In this document: positions 26,504-34,549 of the stretch, in pieces
Layout: every line of letters begins with the position of its first letter
Numbering within the stretch: the stretch's first letter is position 1
Assembly (NCBI RefSeq): GCF_014489615.1
Contig: NZ_CP060825.1
Span: 6,556,001 to 6,620,000 of the forward strand
DNA from: Streptomyces genisteinicus
GTDB taxonomy: Bacteria > Actinomycetota > Actinomycetes > Streptomycetales > Streptomycetaceae
Length of the DNA stretch: 64,000 nucleotides
Direction: 5' to 3'
Position numbers and translations under genes: made by a program
Notes under the pieces: generated by a model
The model's input: only the letters and a program-made list of their open reading frames with translations
What the model was told of the DNA's origin: nothing
Databases searched by the model: none

Positions 26504-26541
26504 GCGACGGCCGGCCCCCCTGCGAGGGGGCCGGCCGTCGC
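26504..26541 (+). terminator. Strong hairpin after the BCCT gene
   Basis: A perfect 16-bp stem (26504-26519 with 26526-26541) and a 6-base loop, 17 bases after the stop. Confidence 0.85.
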
Positions 26542-26564
26542 GCCGTTCCGGCAGCCCCGCTCGG

Positions 26565-26570
26565 TACACT
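26565..26570 (+). promoter_or_regulatory. Candidate -10 box placing the ABC-F start codon at or near +1
   Basis: TACACT at 26565-26570 ends 10 bases before the ATG at 26581. No purine-rich ribosome binding site lies between them (the gap is C-rich), so a leaderless mRNA is likely. The -35 region is not clear. Confidence 0.5.
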
Positions 26571-26580
26571 GCACCCCCTG

Positions 26581-28221
26581 ATGACTGCCACACTCGTCGC
26601 CAAGGAACTCGCCGCCGGCCACGGCGACCGCACCCTCTTCGCCGGGCTCGACCTCGTCGTCGCCCCCGGCGACGTGATCGGCCTCGTCGGTGTCAACGGG
26701 GCGGGCAAGTCCACACTCCTGCGCATGCTGGCCGGCCTCGACAAGCCCGAGCAGGGCGAGCTGAGGCTCTCCCCGCCGACGGCCGCCGTCGGACACCTGC
26801 CGCAGGAGCCCGAACGCCGGCCGGACGAGACCGTGCGCGCCTTCCTCGCCCGCCGCACCGGCGTCGCCGCGGCCCAGGAGGCCATGGACGCGGCCGCCCA
26901 GGGCCTCGTCGAGGGCACCCCCGGAGCCGACGACGCCTACGCCGCGGGCCTGGAGCGCTGGCTCGGCCTCGGCGGCGCCGACCTCGACGAACGCGCCGAG
27001 GAGATCGCCGGCGGCCTCGGCCTCGGCGTCGGCCTCGACGCGCCCATGACGTCCCTGTCCGGCGGCCAGGCCGCCCGCGCCGGTCTCGCCTCGCTGCTGC
27101 TGTCCCGCTACGACGTCTTCCTCCTCGACGAGCCCACCAACGATCTCGACCTCGACGGTCTGGAGCGCCTGGAGTCCTTCGTGCGCGGACTGCGGGCCGG
27201 CACCGTCGTCGTCAGCCACGACCGCGAGTTCCTCACCCGAACCGTCACCAAGGTCCTCGAACTCGACCTCGCCCAGCAGGAGATCACCCTCTACGGCGGC
27301 GGCTACACCGCCTACCTGGAGGAACGCGAGACCGCCCGCCGGCACGCCCGCGAGGAGTACGAGGAGTACGCCGACAAGAAGGCCGCCCTGGAGGGCCGCG
27401 CCCAGATGCAGCGCTCCTGGATGGACAAGGGCGTGCGCAACGCCCGGCGCAAGGCGAGCGACAACGACAAGATCGGCCGCAAGTTCCGCAGCGAGTCCAG
27501 CGAGAAGCAGGCCGCCAAGGCCCGCCAGACCCAGCGCATGATCGAACGCCTCGACACCGTCGAGGAGCCCCGCAAGGAGTGGGAGCTGCGCATGGAGATC
27601 GCCGCCGCGCCCCGCTCCGGCGCGGTGGTCGCCACCCTGCGCGAGGCCGAGGCCGTACGCGGGGACTTCCGCTTCGGCCCGGTGTCGCTGCAGATCGACT
27701 GGGCGGACCGGGTGGCCGTCACCGGACCCAACGGCGCCGGCAAGTCCACGCTCCTCGCGGCCCTCCTCGGCCGCCTCCCGCTGGACGCCGGACACGCCTC
27801 GCTCGGCTCCGGAGTCGTCGTCGGCGAGGTGGACCAGGCACGCCGGCTGTTCTTCGGCACCGAATCGCTGCTGGAGGCCTTCTGCGCGGCGGTCCCCGAC
27901 ACCGAGCCCGCCGAGGTGCGCACCCTGCTCGCCAAGTTCGGCCTCAAGGCCGGCCATGTGCTGCGACCGGCGACCACCCTCTCCCCGGGCGAGCGCACCC
28001 GCGCGGCGCTCGCCCTGCTCCAGGGCCGCGGGGTCAACCTCCTGGTGCTCGACGAGCCCACCAACCACCTCGACCTGCCGGCCATCGAGCAGCTGGAGTC
28101 GGCCCTCGCCTCCTACACCGGAACCCTGCTCCTGGTCACCCACGACCGCCGGATGCTCGAAGCCGTGCACACCACCCGGCGCATCGAGGTGAGCGGCGGC
28201 AGGGCCGTCGAGCACCGGTAG
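26581..28221 (+). CDS. ABC-F family ATP-binding protein
   Basis: A 546-residue soluble protein with two ABC ATPase domains and no membrane segment. Walker A motifs are GVNGAGKST (near residue 40) and GPNGAGKST (near 384); signature motifs are LSGGQAARAGL and LSPGERTRAAL; Walker B stretches are VFLLDEPTNDLDL and LLVLDEPTNHLDL. Between them is the charged linker rich in Lys/Arg/Glu (REEYEEYADKKAALEGRAQM). ABC-F proteins act on the ribosome, in translation control or antibiotic resistance. It resembles resistance-type members found singly in Streptomyces, but the drug cannot be told. It appears to be leaderless. Confidence 0.92.
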   Translation: MTATLVAKELAAGHGDRTLFAGLDLVVAPGDVIGLVGVNGAGKSTLLRMLAGLDKPEQGELRLSPPTAAVGHLPQEPERRPDETVRAFLARRTGVAAAQEAMDAAAQGLVEGTPGADDAYAAGLERWLGLGGADLDERAEEIAGGLGLGVGLDAPMTSLSGGQAARAGLASLLLSRYDVFLLDEPTNDLDLDGLERLESFVRGLRAGTVVVSHDREFLTRTVTKVLELDLAQQEITLYGGGYTAYLEERETARRHAREEYEEYADKKAALEGRAQMQRSWMDKGVRNARRKASDNDKIGRKFRSESSEKQAAKARQTQRMIERLDTVEEPRKEWELRMEIAAAPRSGAVVATLREAEAVRGDFRFGPVSLQIDWADRVAVTGPNGAGKSTLLAALLGRLPLDAGHASLGSGVVVGEVDQARRLFFGTESLLEAFCAAVPDTEPAEVRTLLAKFGLKAGHVLRPATTLSPGERTRAALALLQGRGVNLLVLDEPTNHLDLPAIEQLESALASYTGTLLLVTHDRRMLEAVHTTRRIEVSGGRAVEHR

Positions 28222-28260
28222 GCCCGGCGGGCGCCCGGCCCGCGGGAGAGCGCTGCCCGC

Positions 28261-28740
28261 TCAGAAGGACCGCAGGACCCGATCGGGATGCGCGGCCGCC
28301 TCCTTGGCGAACTCGTCGAAGCCCACGTTCGCGAGCTGGAGGTTCGCGTGCACGTCGTGGACGGCGGCGGGGACCGTCCTGAACTCGCGGGCGGGAGGCG
28401 ACTCGATCAGTTCCCGGTAGTACTCGGGATCGAGGACCTCGTCCTCGTACCCGACGTCCAGGGCGAGCAGCGCGTGGGGGGCCGAGCGCAGCGCGGTGGC
28501 GTCGGCCAGGAACACCACGGCCAGGTCCTCGTCCCGGCGCGCCGCGGCGAGGACATCGGCGGGCGCGGCACCGGCCCACACGGGGTCGTCCACGACATGG
28601 ACGAGCGCCTCGGACTCTCCCCCGTCGCCCCGGGGCCGCCCCAGTTCGTCCAGGAGGGCCAGCCACGACTGTTCGTCGTCGTACGCGGTTCTGACGATCA
28701 GCGCGGCGTACTCGTCGCGTCCCGTGATGTCCGGCAGCAC
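28261..28740 (-). CDS. DUF6924-like hypothetical protein
   Basis: A 159-residue cytoplasmic protein starting LPDITGRDEYAALIVRTAYDD, with the repeated pattern of a Streptomyces family that I recall as DUF6924. Other visible features are WLALLDELG, VHVVDDPVWAG, VVFLADATALRS and LALDVGYEDE. Function unknown. I chose GTG 28740, preceded by CAGGGGG; a longer form up to 28884 reads through low-complexity sequence. It converges on the ABC-F gene with only 39 bases between. Confidence 0.75.
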   Translation of the reverse strand: MLPDITGRDEYAALIVRTAYDDEQSWLALLDELGRPRGDGGESEALVHVVDDPVWAGAAPADVLAAARRDEDLAVVFLADATALRSAPHALLALDVGYEDEVLDPEYYRELIESPPAREFRTVPAAVHDVHANLQLANVGFDEFAKEAAAHPDRVLRSF

Positions 28741-28846
28741 GTCCCGGCCCCCTGTCCGTTCCCGATGGGTCCCCACTGTGGCACGGGCCACCGACACGGC
28801 GTCCACCGGTCCGTCACGCCGTCCGTGCCGACCGCATGGCGGCGGG

Positions 28847-28883
28847 TGGCCCGGGGGGCGGGCCGTCCCGCCCCCCGGGGCCA
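28847..28883 (-). terminator. Hairpin at the end of tex
   Basis: A stem of about 16 bp (28847-28862 with 28867-28883, one bulged G) with a 4-base loop, immediately past the stop of the tex gene on the minus strand. Confidence 0.75.
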
Positions 28884-28887
28884 CGGC

Positions 28888-31278
28888 TCAGCCGCGCCGC
28901 TTGTCGCCCCGGCCGCCCGGGTCGAGCAGGCCCGCCTTGCGCAGGGCGTCCGCCATCGCGCTGTTCGCGGGTGCCGGGGCCGGGCGGCCGCCGTTGCCGC
29001 CTCCGCCGCCGCGCCGTTCCCGGCCGCTGCCGCCGCCCTGCCGCTGCTGAGGGGGCCTGCCGCCCCGCTCGCGGCGGGGCCCGCCCTGCCCGGCGGACGA
29101 GGGGGCCGCGGCCTCGTCGTCGAGGCGCAGGGTGAGCGAGATCCGCTTGCGCGGGATGTCGACCTCCTGCACCTTCACCCGCACCACGTCGCCCGGCTTG
29201 ACCACGTCCCGCGGGTCCTTGACGAAGTTCTTCGACATCGCCGACACGTGCACCAGGCCGTCCTGGTGGACGCCGACGTCCACGAACGCGCCGAAGGCGG
29301 CCACGTTGGTCACGACGCCCTCCAGGACCATCCCCGGGGCGAGGTCGCCGATCTTCTCCACGCCCTCCTTGAAGGTCGCGGTCCGGAACGCGGGCCGCGG
29401 GTCGCGGCCCGGCTTCTCCAGCTCGCGCAGGATGTCGGTGACGGTCGGCAGCCCGAAGGTGTCGTCCACGAAGTCCGCGGGGCGCAGCGAGCGCAGCACC
29501 GAGGTGTTGCCGATCAGCGCGGCGACCTCGCCGCCGCCCTGCTTCACCATGCGCCGCACCACGGGATACGCCTCCGGGTGCACGCTGGAGGAGTCCAGCG
29601 GGTCGTCGCCGCCGCGGATCCGCAGGAAGCCGGCGCACTGCTCGTACGCCTTGGGCCCGAGCCTGGCCACGTCCTTCAGCGCCTTGCGGGAACGGAAGGG
29701 GCCGTTGGCGTCGCGGTGGGCGACGATGTTGTCGGCGAGCCCGCCGCTGATGCCCGAGACCCTGGACAGCAGCGGTGCGGAGGCGGTGTTGACGTCGACG
29801 CCGACACCGTTCACGCAGTCCTCGACCACCGCGTCGAGCGAGCGGGAGAGCTTCACCTCGGACAGGTCGTGCTGGTACTGGCCGACGCCGATCGACTTGG
29901 GGTCGATCTTCACCAGCTCGGCCAGCGGGTCCTGCAGACGGCGGGCGATGGACACCGCCCCGCGCAGCGAGACGTCGAGACCGGGCAGCTCCTGCGAGGC
30001 GAACGCGGACGCCGAGTACACCGAGGCGCCCGCCTCCGACACCATGACCTTGGTGAGCTTCAGCTCCGGGTGCCGGGCGATCAGGTCGCCCGCCAGCTTG
30101 TCCGTCTCACGGGAGGCGGTGCCGTTGCCGATGGCGACCAGCTCGACCGCGTGCTCCCGCGCCAGCCGCGCCAGCTTGGCCAGGGACTCGTCCCAGCGGT
30201 TCGCCGGGACGTGGGGGTGGATGACGTCGGTCGCCACGACCTTGCCGGTGGCGTCGACGACGGCCACCTTCACACCGGTGCGGAAGCCGGGGTCGAGCCC
30301 CAGCGTGGCACGGGTGCCGGCCGGGGCGGCGAGCAGCAGGTCGCGCAGGTTCGCCGCGAAGACGCGGACCGCCTCGTCCTCCGCGGCGGCGCGCAGCCGC
30401 AGCCGCAGGTCGATCCCGAGGTGGACGAGGATGCGGGTCCGCCATGCCCAGCGGACCGTGTCGCCGAGCCACTTGTCACCCGGGCGCCCGCGCTGGGCCA
30501 CACCGAAGCGGGCCGCGATGGAGCCCTCGTACGAGGACGGGCCCTCGACGGCCTCCTCGGGCTCCAGCACCAGGTCGAGAGCGTCCTCCTTCTCGCCCCT
30601 GAGCATGGCGAGGACCCGGTGCGAGGGAAGCTCGGTGAACCCCTCGGAGAAGTCGAAGTAGTCGGCGAACTTCGCGCCCGCCTCCTCCTTGCCGTCCCGG
30701 ACCCTGGCGGTCAGCCGCCCCCGGGTCCACATGCGCTCGCGCAACTCGCCGATCAGGTCCGCGTCCTCGGAGAAGCGCTCCGTCAGGATCGCCCGCGCGC
30801 CGTCCAGTGCCGCCGCGGGATCGGCCACACCGCGGTCCGCGTCGACGAAGGCGGCCGCGGCGGCGAGCGGGTCCACCGACGGGTCGCCGAGCAGCCCGTC
30901 GGCCAGCGGTTCGAGTCCGGCCTCCCGCGCGATCTGCGCCTTGGTGCGCCGCTTGGGCTTGAACGGCAGGTAGATGTCCTCCAGACGGGCCTTGGTGTCC
31001 GCCGCCCGGATCTGCGCCTCCAGCGCGTCGGTCAGCTTCCCCTGCTCGCGCACGGACTCCAGGACCGACGCGCGGCGCTCCTCCAGCTCCCGCAGGTAGC
31101 GCAGCCGCTCCTCCAGGGTCCGCAGCTGCGCGTCGTCGAGCATCTCGGTCGCTTCCTTGCGGTAGCGCGCGATGAACGGCACGGTCGAGCCGCCGTCCAG
31201 CAGCTCGACGGCCGCCCTGACCTGCCGCTCCCGTGCGCCGAGTTCCTCGGCGATCCTGCCTTCGATGGACGTCGTCAC
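28888..31278 (-). CDS. tex: Tex-family RNA-binding transcription accessory protein
   Basis: A 796-residue protein. The N-terminal part (VPFIARYRKEATEMLDD) is the Tex helical region; the YqgF/RNase H-like core has ATLGLDPGFRTGVKVAVVD; two helix-hairpin-helix motifs follow (GVDVNTASAPLLSRVSGIS, RSRKALKDVARLGPKAYEQ); an S1 domain (LAPGMVLEGVVTNVAAFGAFVDVGVHQDGLVHVS) ends near residue 720. A ~75-residue Arg/Gly/Gln-rich tail is appended, which may add RNA affinity. Tex is the bacterial relative of Spt6 and affects transcription and ribonucleotide handling. The GTG at 31278 follows CGGGGA. Confidence 0.95.
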   Translation of the reverse strand: MTTSIEGRIAEELGARERQVRAAVELLDGGSTVPFIARYRKEATEMLDDAQLRTLEERLRYLRELEERRASVLESVREQGKLTDALEAQIRAADTKARLEDIYLPFKPKRRTKAQIAREAGLEPLADGLLGDPSVDPLAAAAAFVDADRGVADPAAALDGARAILTERFSEDADLIGELRERMWTRGRLTARVRDGKEEAGAKFADYFDFSEGFTELPSHRVLAMLRGEKEDALDLVLEPEEAVEGPSSYEGSIAARFGVAQRGRPGDKWLGDTVRWAWRTRILVHLGIDLRLRLRAAAEDEAVRVFAANLRDLLLAAPAGTRATLGLDPGFRTGVKVAVVDATGKVVATDVIHPHVPANRWDESLAKLARLAREHAVELVAIGNGTASRETDKLAGDLIARHPELKLTKVMVSEAGASVYSASAFASQELPGLDVSLRGAVSIARRLQDPLAELVKIDPKSIGVGQYQHDLSEVKLSRSLDAVVEDCVNGVGVDVNTASAPLLSRVSGISGGLADNIVAHRDANGPFRSRKALKDVARLGPKAYEQCAGFLRIRGGDDPLDSSSVHPEAYPVVRRMVKQGGGEVAALIGNTSVLRSLRPADFVDDTFGLPTVTDILRELEKPGRDPRPAFRTATFKEGVEKIGDLAPGMVLEGVVTNVAAFGAFVDVGVHQDGLVHVSAMSKNFVKDPRDVVKPGDVVRVKVQEVDIPRKRISLTLRLDDEAAAPSSAGQGGPRRERGGRPPQQRQGGGSGRERRGGGGGNGGRPAPAPANSAMADALRKAGLLDPGGRGDKRRG

Positions 31279-31459
31279 GTTCCCCGACTCGCCTTCTCGT
31301 GCTGGCTGTGCTTGAGCCTGCATTCTGCCGGGTGGGCGGTCGCCGTGTCGCGTGAGGCCCCCTGGCATGTCCTCTCCGTCCGCGGGCCGCCGGGCCCCGG
31401 ACGCGGCGCGGCCCCGGTCCGCTGGGGCGGCCGGGGCCTGCGTGCGCTGCCGGGGACGG

Positions 31460-31591
31460 TCACGCCCGGCGGGCGCGCCCTGAGCCGGACGCACCGCCGA
31501 ACAGCCTGGCGAGCAGCCGGAACGGCAGCGTCACCACCGTGGCCAGGGCCGAGCCGACGGTGCGCAGCGCGTCTGCGATGGCGCGGAACAT
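31460..31591 (-). CDS. LPFR-motif small protein
   Basis: A 43-residue ORF with one of the best ribosome binding sites in the window: GGAGGTAGG ends 2 bases before the ATG. The sequence runs MFRAIADALRTVGSALATVV, then TLPFRLLARLFGGASGSGRA and RRA. It is amphipathic with a hydrophobic helix, an LPFRLLARLFGGAS core and a basic tail. I recall small actinobacterial proteins annotated by this LPFR motif; function unknown. A membrane-surface location is likely. It lies upstream of tex on the same strand, separated by 181 bases. Confidence 0.8.
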   Translation of the reverse strand: MFRAIADALRTVGSALATVVTLPFRLLARLFGGASGSGRARRA

Positions 31592-31761
31592 GTCCTACCT
31601 CCAGTGCCGGAATCGTTCGTGGTGGTGCGGATTGCCCCTCAGGCCGCGGCCAAACATCCGGCCCGGCAGGATGCCCGGCCCCGGGACCGCCGCCCCGCCG
31701 TCCCGCCGTCCGCCGTCCCGCCCCGAGCGAACCGCCCGCACCGCCCGCCGGTTCGGCGTGC

Positions 31762-32619
31762 TCAGCCGGTGGCCTCGGCGGGGAACGCCCCCGCAGCGAA
31801 CACCGTCATCAGGAACCCGCGGCCCAGCTCCGTGAGCCGGGCGACCGCGTCCGCGCCCAGGTGCTCGTACGGGGCGAGGTCCATGCGGTCCGTGTGCTCC
31901 TCGACCTCGGCGCGCAGCGCCGTGCCGGCGTCGGTCAGCGCGCCCTCCGCGTCGAGCAGACCGCGCGAGCGCAGCCGCTCCTGGGCGGCCTCCCAGTCCG
32001 TGCGCCGCCAGCCCCGGGTCGACAGGATCCACCGGACGGCCATGCCCTTGCCGGTGGCGGTGTGGCTCACCAGGGCCTCCAGCGGGTCCAGCCCGGCGTG
32101 CAGCAGCGCCGCGATGTGGGCGTCGCCGCGGTGCTCGCGCAGCAGGGTCGCCGCGTGCCAGTACGCGAGGTGCGGGGCGTCGGGCACGGGCAGCTCGGCG
32201 TGGGCGGCGTACAGCGGCTTGGCCTGCGGGGTGCACGCCTCGGCGGCGCGCAGGGCGAGCCCGGCGGCCTCGGCGAGCTCCGGGGAGGCGACGGCCTCGT
32301 CGCCGAGCAGCCGGCGCAGGGTGGCGTCGGCGGCACGCAGCCGTGCGCCGAGGACCGCGTCGGGCGTCGCGGTCTCCCAGACGGCGGGGACGTGCCGGGC
32401 GACCAGCTCGGGGTTGAAGTTGTAGAAGGTGGCGGAGACGGCGCCCGCCCCGACGGCTCCCATCGCCGCGGAGCGCGCGGCGAAGTAGGCGGCACGGGGG
32501 TCGTCGAGACCGAGGGCGCCCAGTTCGGACCCCAGGTCGGGGGAGAACCAGACCGTGGAGTGCATCGGGTTGAGGGCGTTGTGGCAGCGTCGTCCGGCGC
32601 GCGGGGGGAGAGAGCTCAT
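31762..32619 (-). CDS. SCO6745-like protein (helical, function unknown)
   Basis: A 285-residue cytoplasmic protein similar to a family known from S. coelicolor SCO6745. Visible motifs: NPMHSTVWFSPDLGSELGALGL, YFAARSAAMGAVGAGAVSATFYNFNPELV, HLAYWHAATLLREHRGDAHIAALL and TGKGMAVRWILSTRGW. The C-terminal half looks like a winged-helix ligand-binding segment (RLRSRGLLDAEGALTDAG, EEHTDRM). Biochemical role not known. The start ATG at 32619 has no good Shine-Dalgarno; a TetR-like site is 11 bases upstream. Confidence 0.75.
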   Translation of the reverse strand: MSSLPPRAGRRCHNALNPMHSTVWFSPDLGSELGALGLDDPRAAYFAARSAAMGAVGAGAVSATFYNFNPELVARHVPAVWETATPDAVLGARLRAADATLRRLLGDEAVASPELAEAAGLALRAAEACTPQAKPLYAAHAELPVPDAPHLAYWHAATLLREHRGDAHIAALLHAGLDPLEALVSHTATGKGMAVRWILSTRGWRRTDWEAAQERLRSRGLLDAEGALTDAGTALRAEVEEHTDRMDLAPYEHLGADAVARLTELGRGFLMTVFAAGAFPAEATG

Positions 32620-32629
32620 GGGGGCACGT

Positions 32630-32645
32630 TACCGACTGGTTGGTA
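32630..32645. promoter_or_regulatory. TetR-type operator-like dyad
   Basis: TACCGACTGGTTGGTA is an imperfect 16-bp palindrome (12 of 16 positions symmetric) of the TACCnACnnGTnGGTA type seen upstream of many TetR genes. It lies between the SCO6745-like gene and the divergent glxA-type gene. No TetR gene is adjacent. Confidence 0.45.
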
Positions 32646-32741
32646 CGTGGGTACAGGCAGGCACGCGGTCCGAAGCGCGATGGCAGGAAAGGTGGGAATC
32701 TCGTCATTGCAGCCATCCGGCGGCGGCCGGAGGATGACGGC

Positions 32742-33710
32742 ATGCCGGAGCGAAACGTTCTCGTCGTCCTCTTCGACGGCGTGCAGAGCCTCGACGTCAC
32801 GGGCCCGCTGGAGGTCTTCACCGGAGCGGCGCGGGCCGCGGGCGACCCCGGGGCGTACACCGTGCGCACCGCCGCCCCCGGCGGCGCTCCGGTCCGCACC
32901 TCCAGCGGCCTCACCGTGGTGCCCGACGTCGACCTCGCCGACGCGCCCCGCCCGCACACCCTGGTCGTCCCCGGCGGGCAGGGCACCCGCGAGCCCGACG
33001 CCCGGGTCCTCGACTGGCTGCGCGAGCACGGGCCCGGCGTCGAACGCCTGGTCTCGGTCTGCACGGGCGCGCTGCTGCTCGCCGGGGCCGGACTGCTGGA
33101 CGGCCACCGGGCGACCACCCACTGGTCCGTCTGCGAACACTTCGCCCGGGAGTACCCCCGGGTCGCCGTCGACCCCGACCCGATCTACGTGCGCGACGGC
33201 CGGATCTCCACCTCGGCGGGCGTCACGGCCGGTATCGATCTGGCCCTGGCCCTGGTGGAGGAGGACCTCGGGCGGGAGGTGGCCCTGACCGTCGCCCGCC
33301 ATCTGGTCGTCTTCTTGCGCCGCCCCGGCAACCAGGCGCAGTTCAGCGCCCAGCTCGCCGTCCAGACCGCCCGCCGCGACCCGCTGCGCGAGGTCCAGCA
33401 CTGGGTCACCGAACACCCCGCTGCCGACCTGTCCGTCGAGGCGCTGGCCGCACGCGCCGCCCTGTCGCCCCGGCACTTCGCCCGCGCCTTCCAGGCCGAG
33501 ACGGGCACGACGCCGGGCCGCTACGTCGAACGCGTACGGCTCGAACACGCCCGCCGGCTCCTGGAGGACACCGCCGACCCCGTCGTGCAGGTCGCCCGCG
33601 CCTGCGGCTACGGCACCCCGGAGGCCATGCGCCGCGCCTTCGTCCGGGCCCTCGGGGTGGCCCCCGCCGAGTATCGCCGCCGCTTCCGCCCCGCCCCGCA
33701 CCCCGCCTGA
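32742..33710 (+). CDS. GlxA-family AraC-type transcriptional regulator
   Basis: A 322-residue regulator. Residues ~5-185 are a DJ-1/PfpI class I amidotransferase-like domain (VLVVLFDGVQSLDVTGPLE, SVCTGALLLAGAGLLDGH, which keeps the Cys); residues ~215-315 are an AraC HTH pair (LSVEALAARAALSPRHFARAF, VVQVARACGYGTPEAMRRAF). The family senses small molecules by an unclear mechanism. ATG 32742 has GGAGGA 7 bases upstream. It precedes a separate DJ-1/PfpI protein by 53 bases, its probable partner or target. Confidence 0.92.
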   Translation: MPERNVLVVLFDGVQSLDVTGPLEVFTGAARAAGDPGAYTVRTAAPGGAPVRTSSGLTVVPDVDLADAPRPHTLVVPGGQGTREPDARVLDWLREHGPGVERLVSVCTGALLLAGAGLLDGHRATTHWSVCEHFAREYPRVAVDPDPIYVRDGRISTSAGVTAGIDLALALVEEDLGREVALTVARHLVVFLRRPGNQAQFSAQLAVQTARRDPLREVQHWVTEHPAADLSVEALAARAALSPRHFARAFQAETGTTPGRYVERVRLEHARRLLEDTADPVVQVARACGYGTPEAMRRAFVRALGVAPAEYRRRFRPAPHPA

Positions 33711-33763
33711 TCCCACCTGCCGTCCCGCACCCCGCCCGAAGCCACCCGCCGAAGGGAACCATC

Positions 33764-34399
33764 GTGCAGATCGCCATACCGCTCTTCGACCGCTTCACCG
33801 CTCTCGACGCCGTCGGCCCCTACGAGATGCTGTGCCGGCTGCCCGGCAGCGAGGTCGTCCTCGTCGCCGACCGGGCCGGCCCGGTCACGAACGACCGCGG
33901 CGACCTCTCGCTCGTCGCCACCGCGTCCTTCGACGCCGTGCGCCGTCCCGACGTGGTGGTCGTCCCCGGCGGCCCCGGGCAGCACGCGCGCATGGACGAC
34001 GAGGCGCTGCTCGGCTGGCTGCGCGCGGCCGACGCGACGACCACCTGGACGACGTCGGTGTGCACCGGCTCTCTGCTGCTCGGCGCGGCGGGGCTGCTGA
34101 AGGGCCGGGAGGCGACCTCGCACTGGCTGGCCCTCGACGTCCTCGCCTCGCTCGGCGCGCGCCCCACCGGCCGCCGGGTGGTCACGGACGGGAAGTACGT
34201 CACCGCGGCCGGGGTCTCCTCCGGCATCGACATGGGACTGACGCTGGTCGGCAGGATCGCCGGCGACGACCACGCCCGCGCCGTGCAGCTCCTGACCGAG
34301 TACGACCCCCAGCCGCCCTACGACGCGGGAGCGCCCGGGAAGGCGCCCGCCCACCTGGTCGAGGAGTTCCGCACCCGCAGCCGCTTCATCCTGACGTAG
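33764..34399 (+). CDS. DJ-1/PfpI family protein (isonitrile hydratase-like)
   Basis: A 211-residue single-domain protein resembling the sensor domain of the preceding regulator: IPLFDRFTALDAVGPYE, VVVVPGGPG, then the nucleophile elbow TTSVCTGSLLLGAAGLL with the conserved Cys, and TSHWLALDVLASLG. Members of this branch include isonitrile hydratase, a Cys enzyme that converts isonitriles to N-formamides; that activity is possible but unproven here. The GTG start at 33764 follows GAAGGG. Confidence 0.87.
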   Translation: MQIAIPLFDRFTALDAVGPYEMLCRLPGSEVVLVADRAGPVTNDRGDLSLVATASFDAVRRPDVVVVPGGPGQHARMDDEALLGWLRAADATTTWTTSVCTGSLLLGAAGLLKGREATSHWLALDVLASLGARPTGRRVVTDGKYVTAAGVSSGIDMGLTLVGRIAGDDHARAVQLLTEYDPQPPYDAGAPGKAPAHLVEEFRTRSRFILT

Positions 34400-34549
34400 C
34401 CGGCCCGCCGGGGTCCGGGGCGTCCTGCGGGCCCTGCCGGCCCGGACGGCCGCGCCGAGCGGCCCGCGCTCTCCCGCCGGCCCCGCGCAGCCGCCCAAGG
34501 GCCGTCACACGGGCCCGCACCGGGTGCGGCACCCGTGCCGGCCGTGCCG

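Noticed and set aside
23593..28215. A 1540-codon open frame on the minus strand opposite the BCCT and ABC-F genes
   Set aside because: It is antisense to two genes with clear family motifs; long open frames on the opposite strand are normal in DNA with almost only G or C at third positions. The translation is low-complexity and has no domain.
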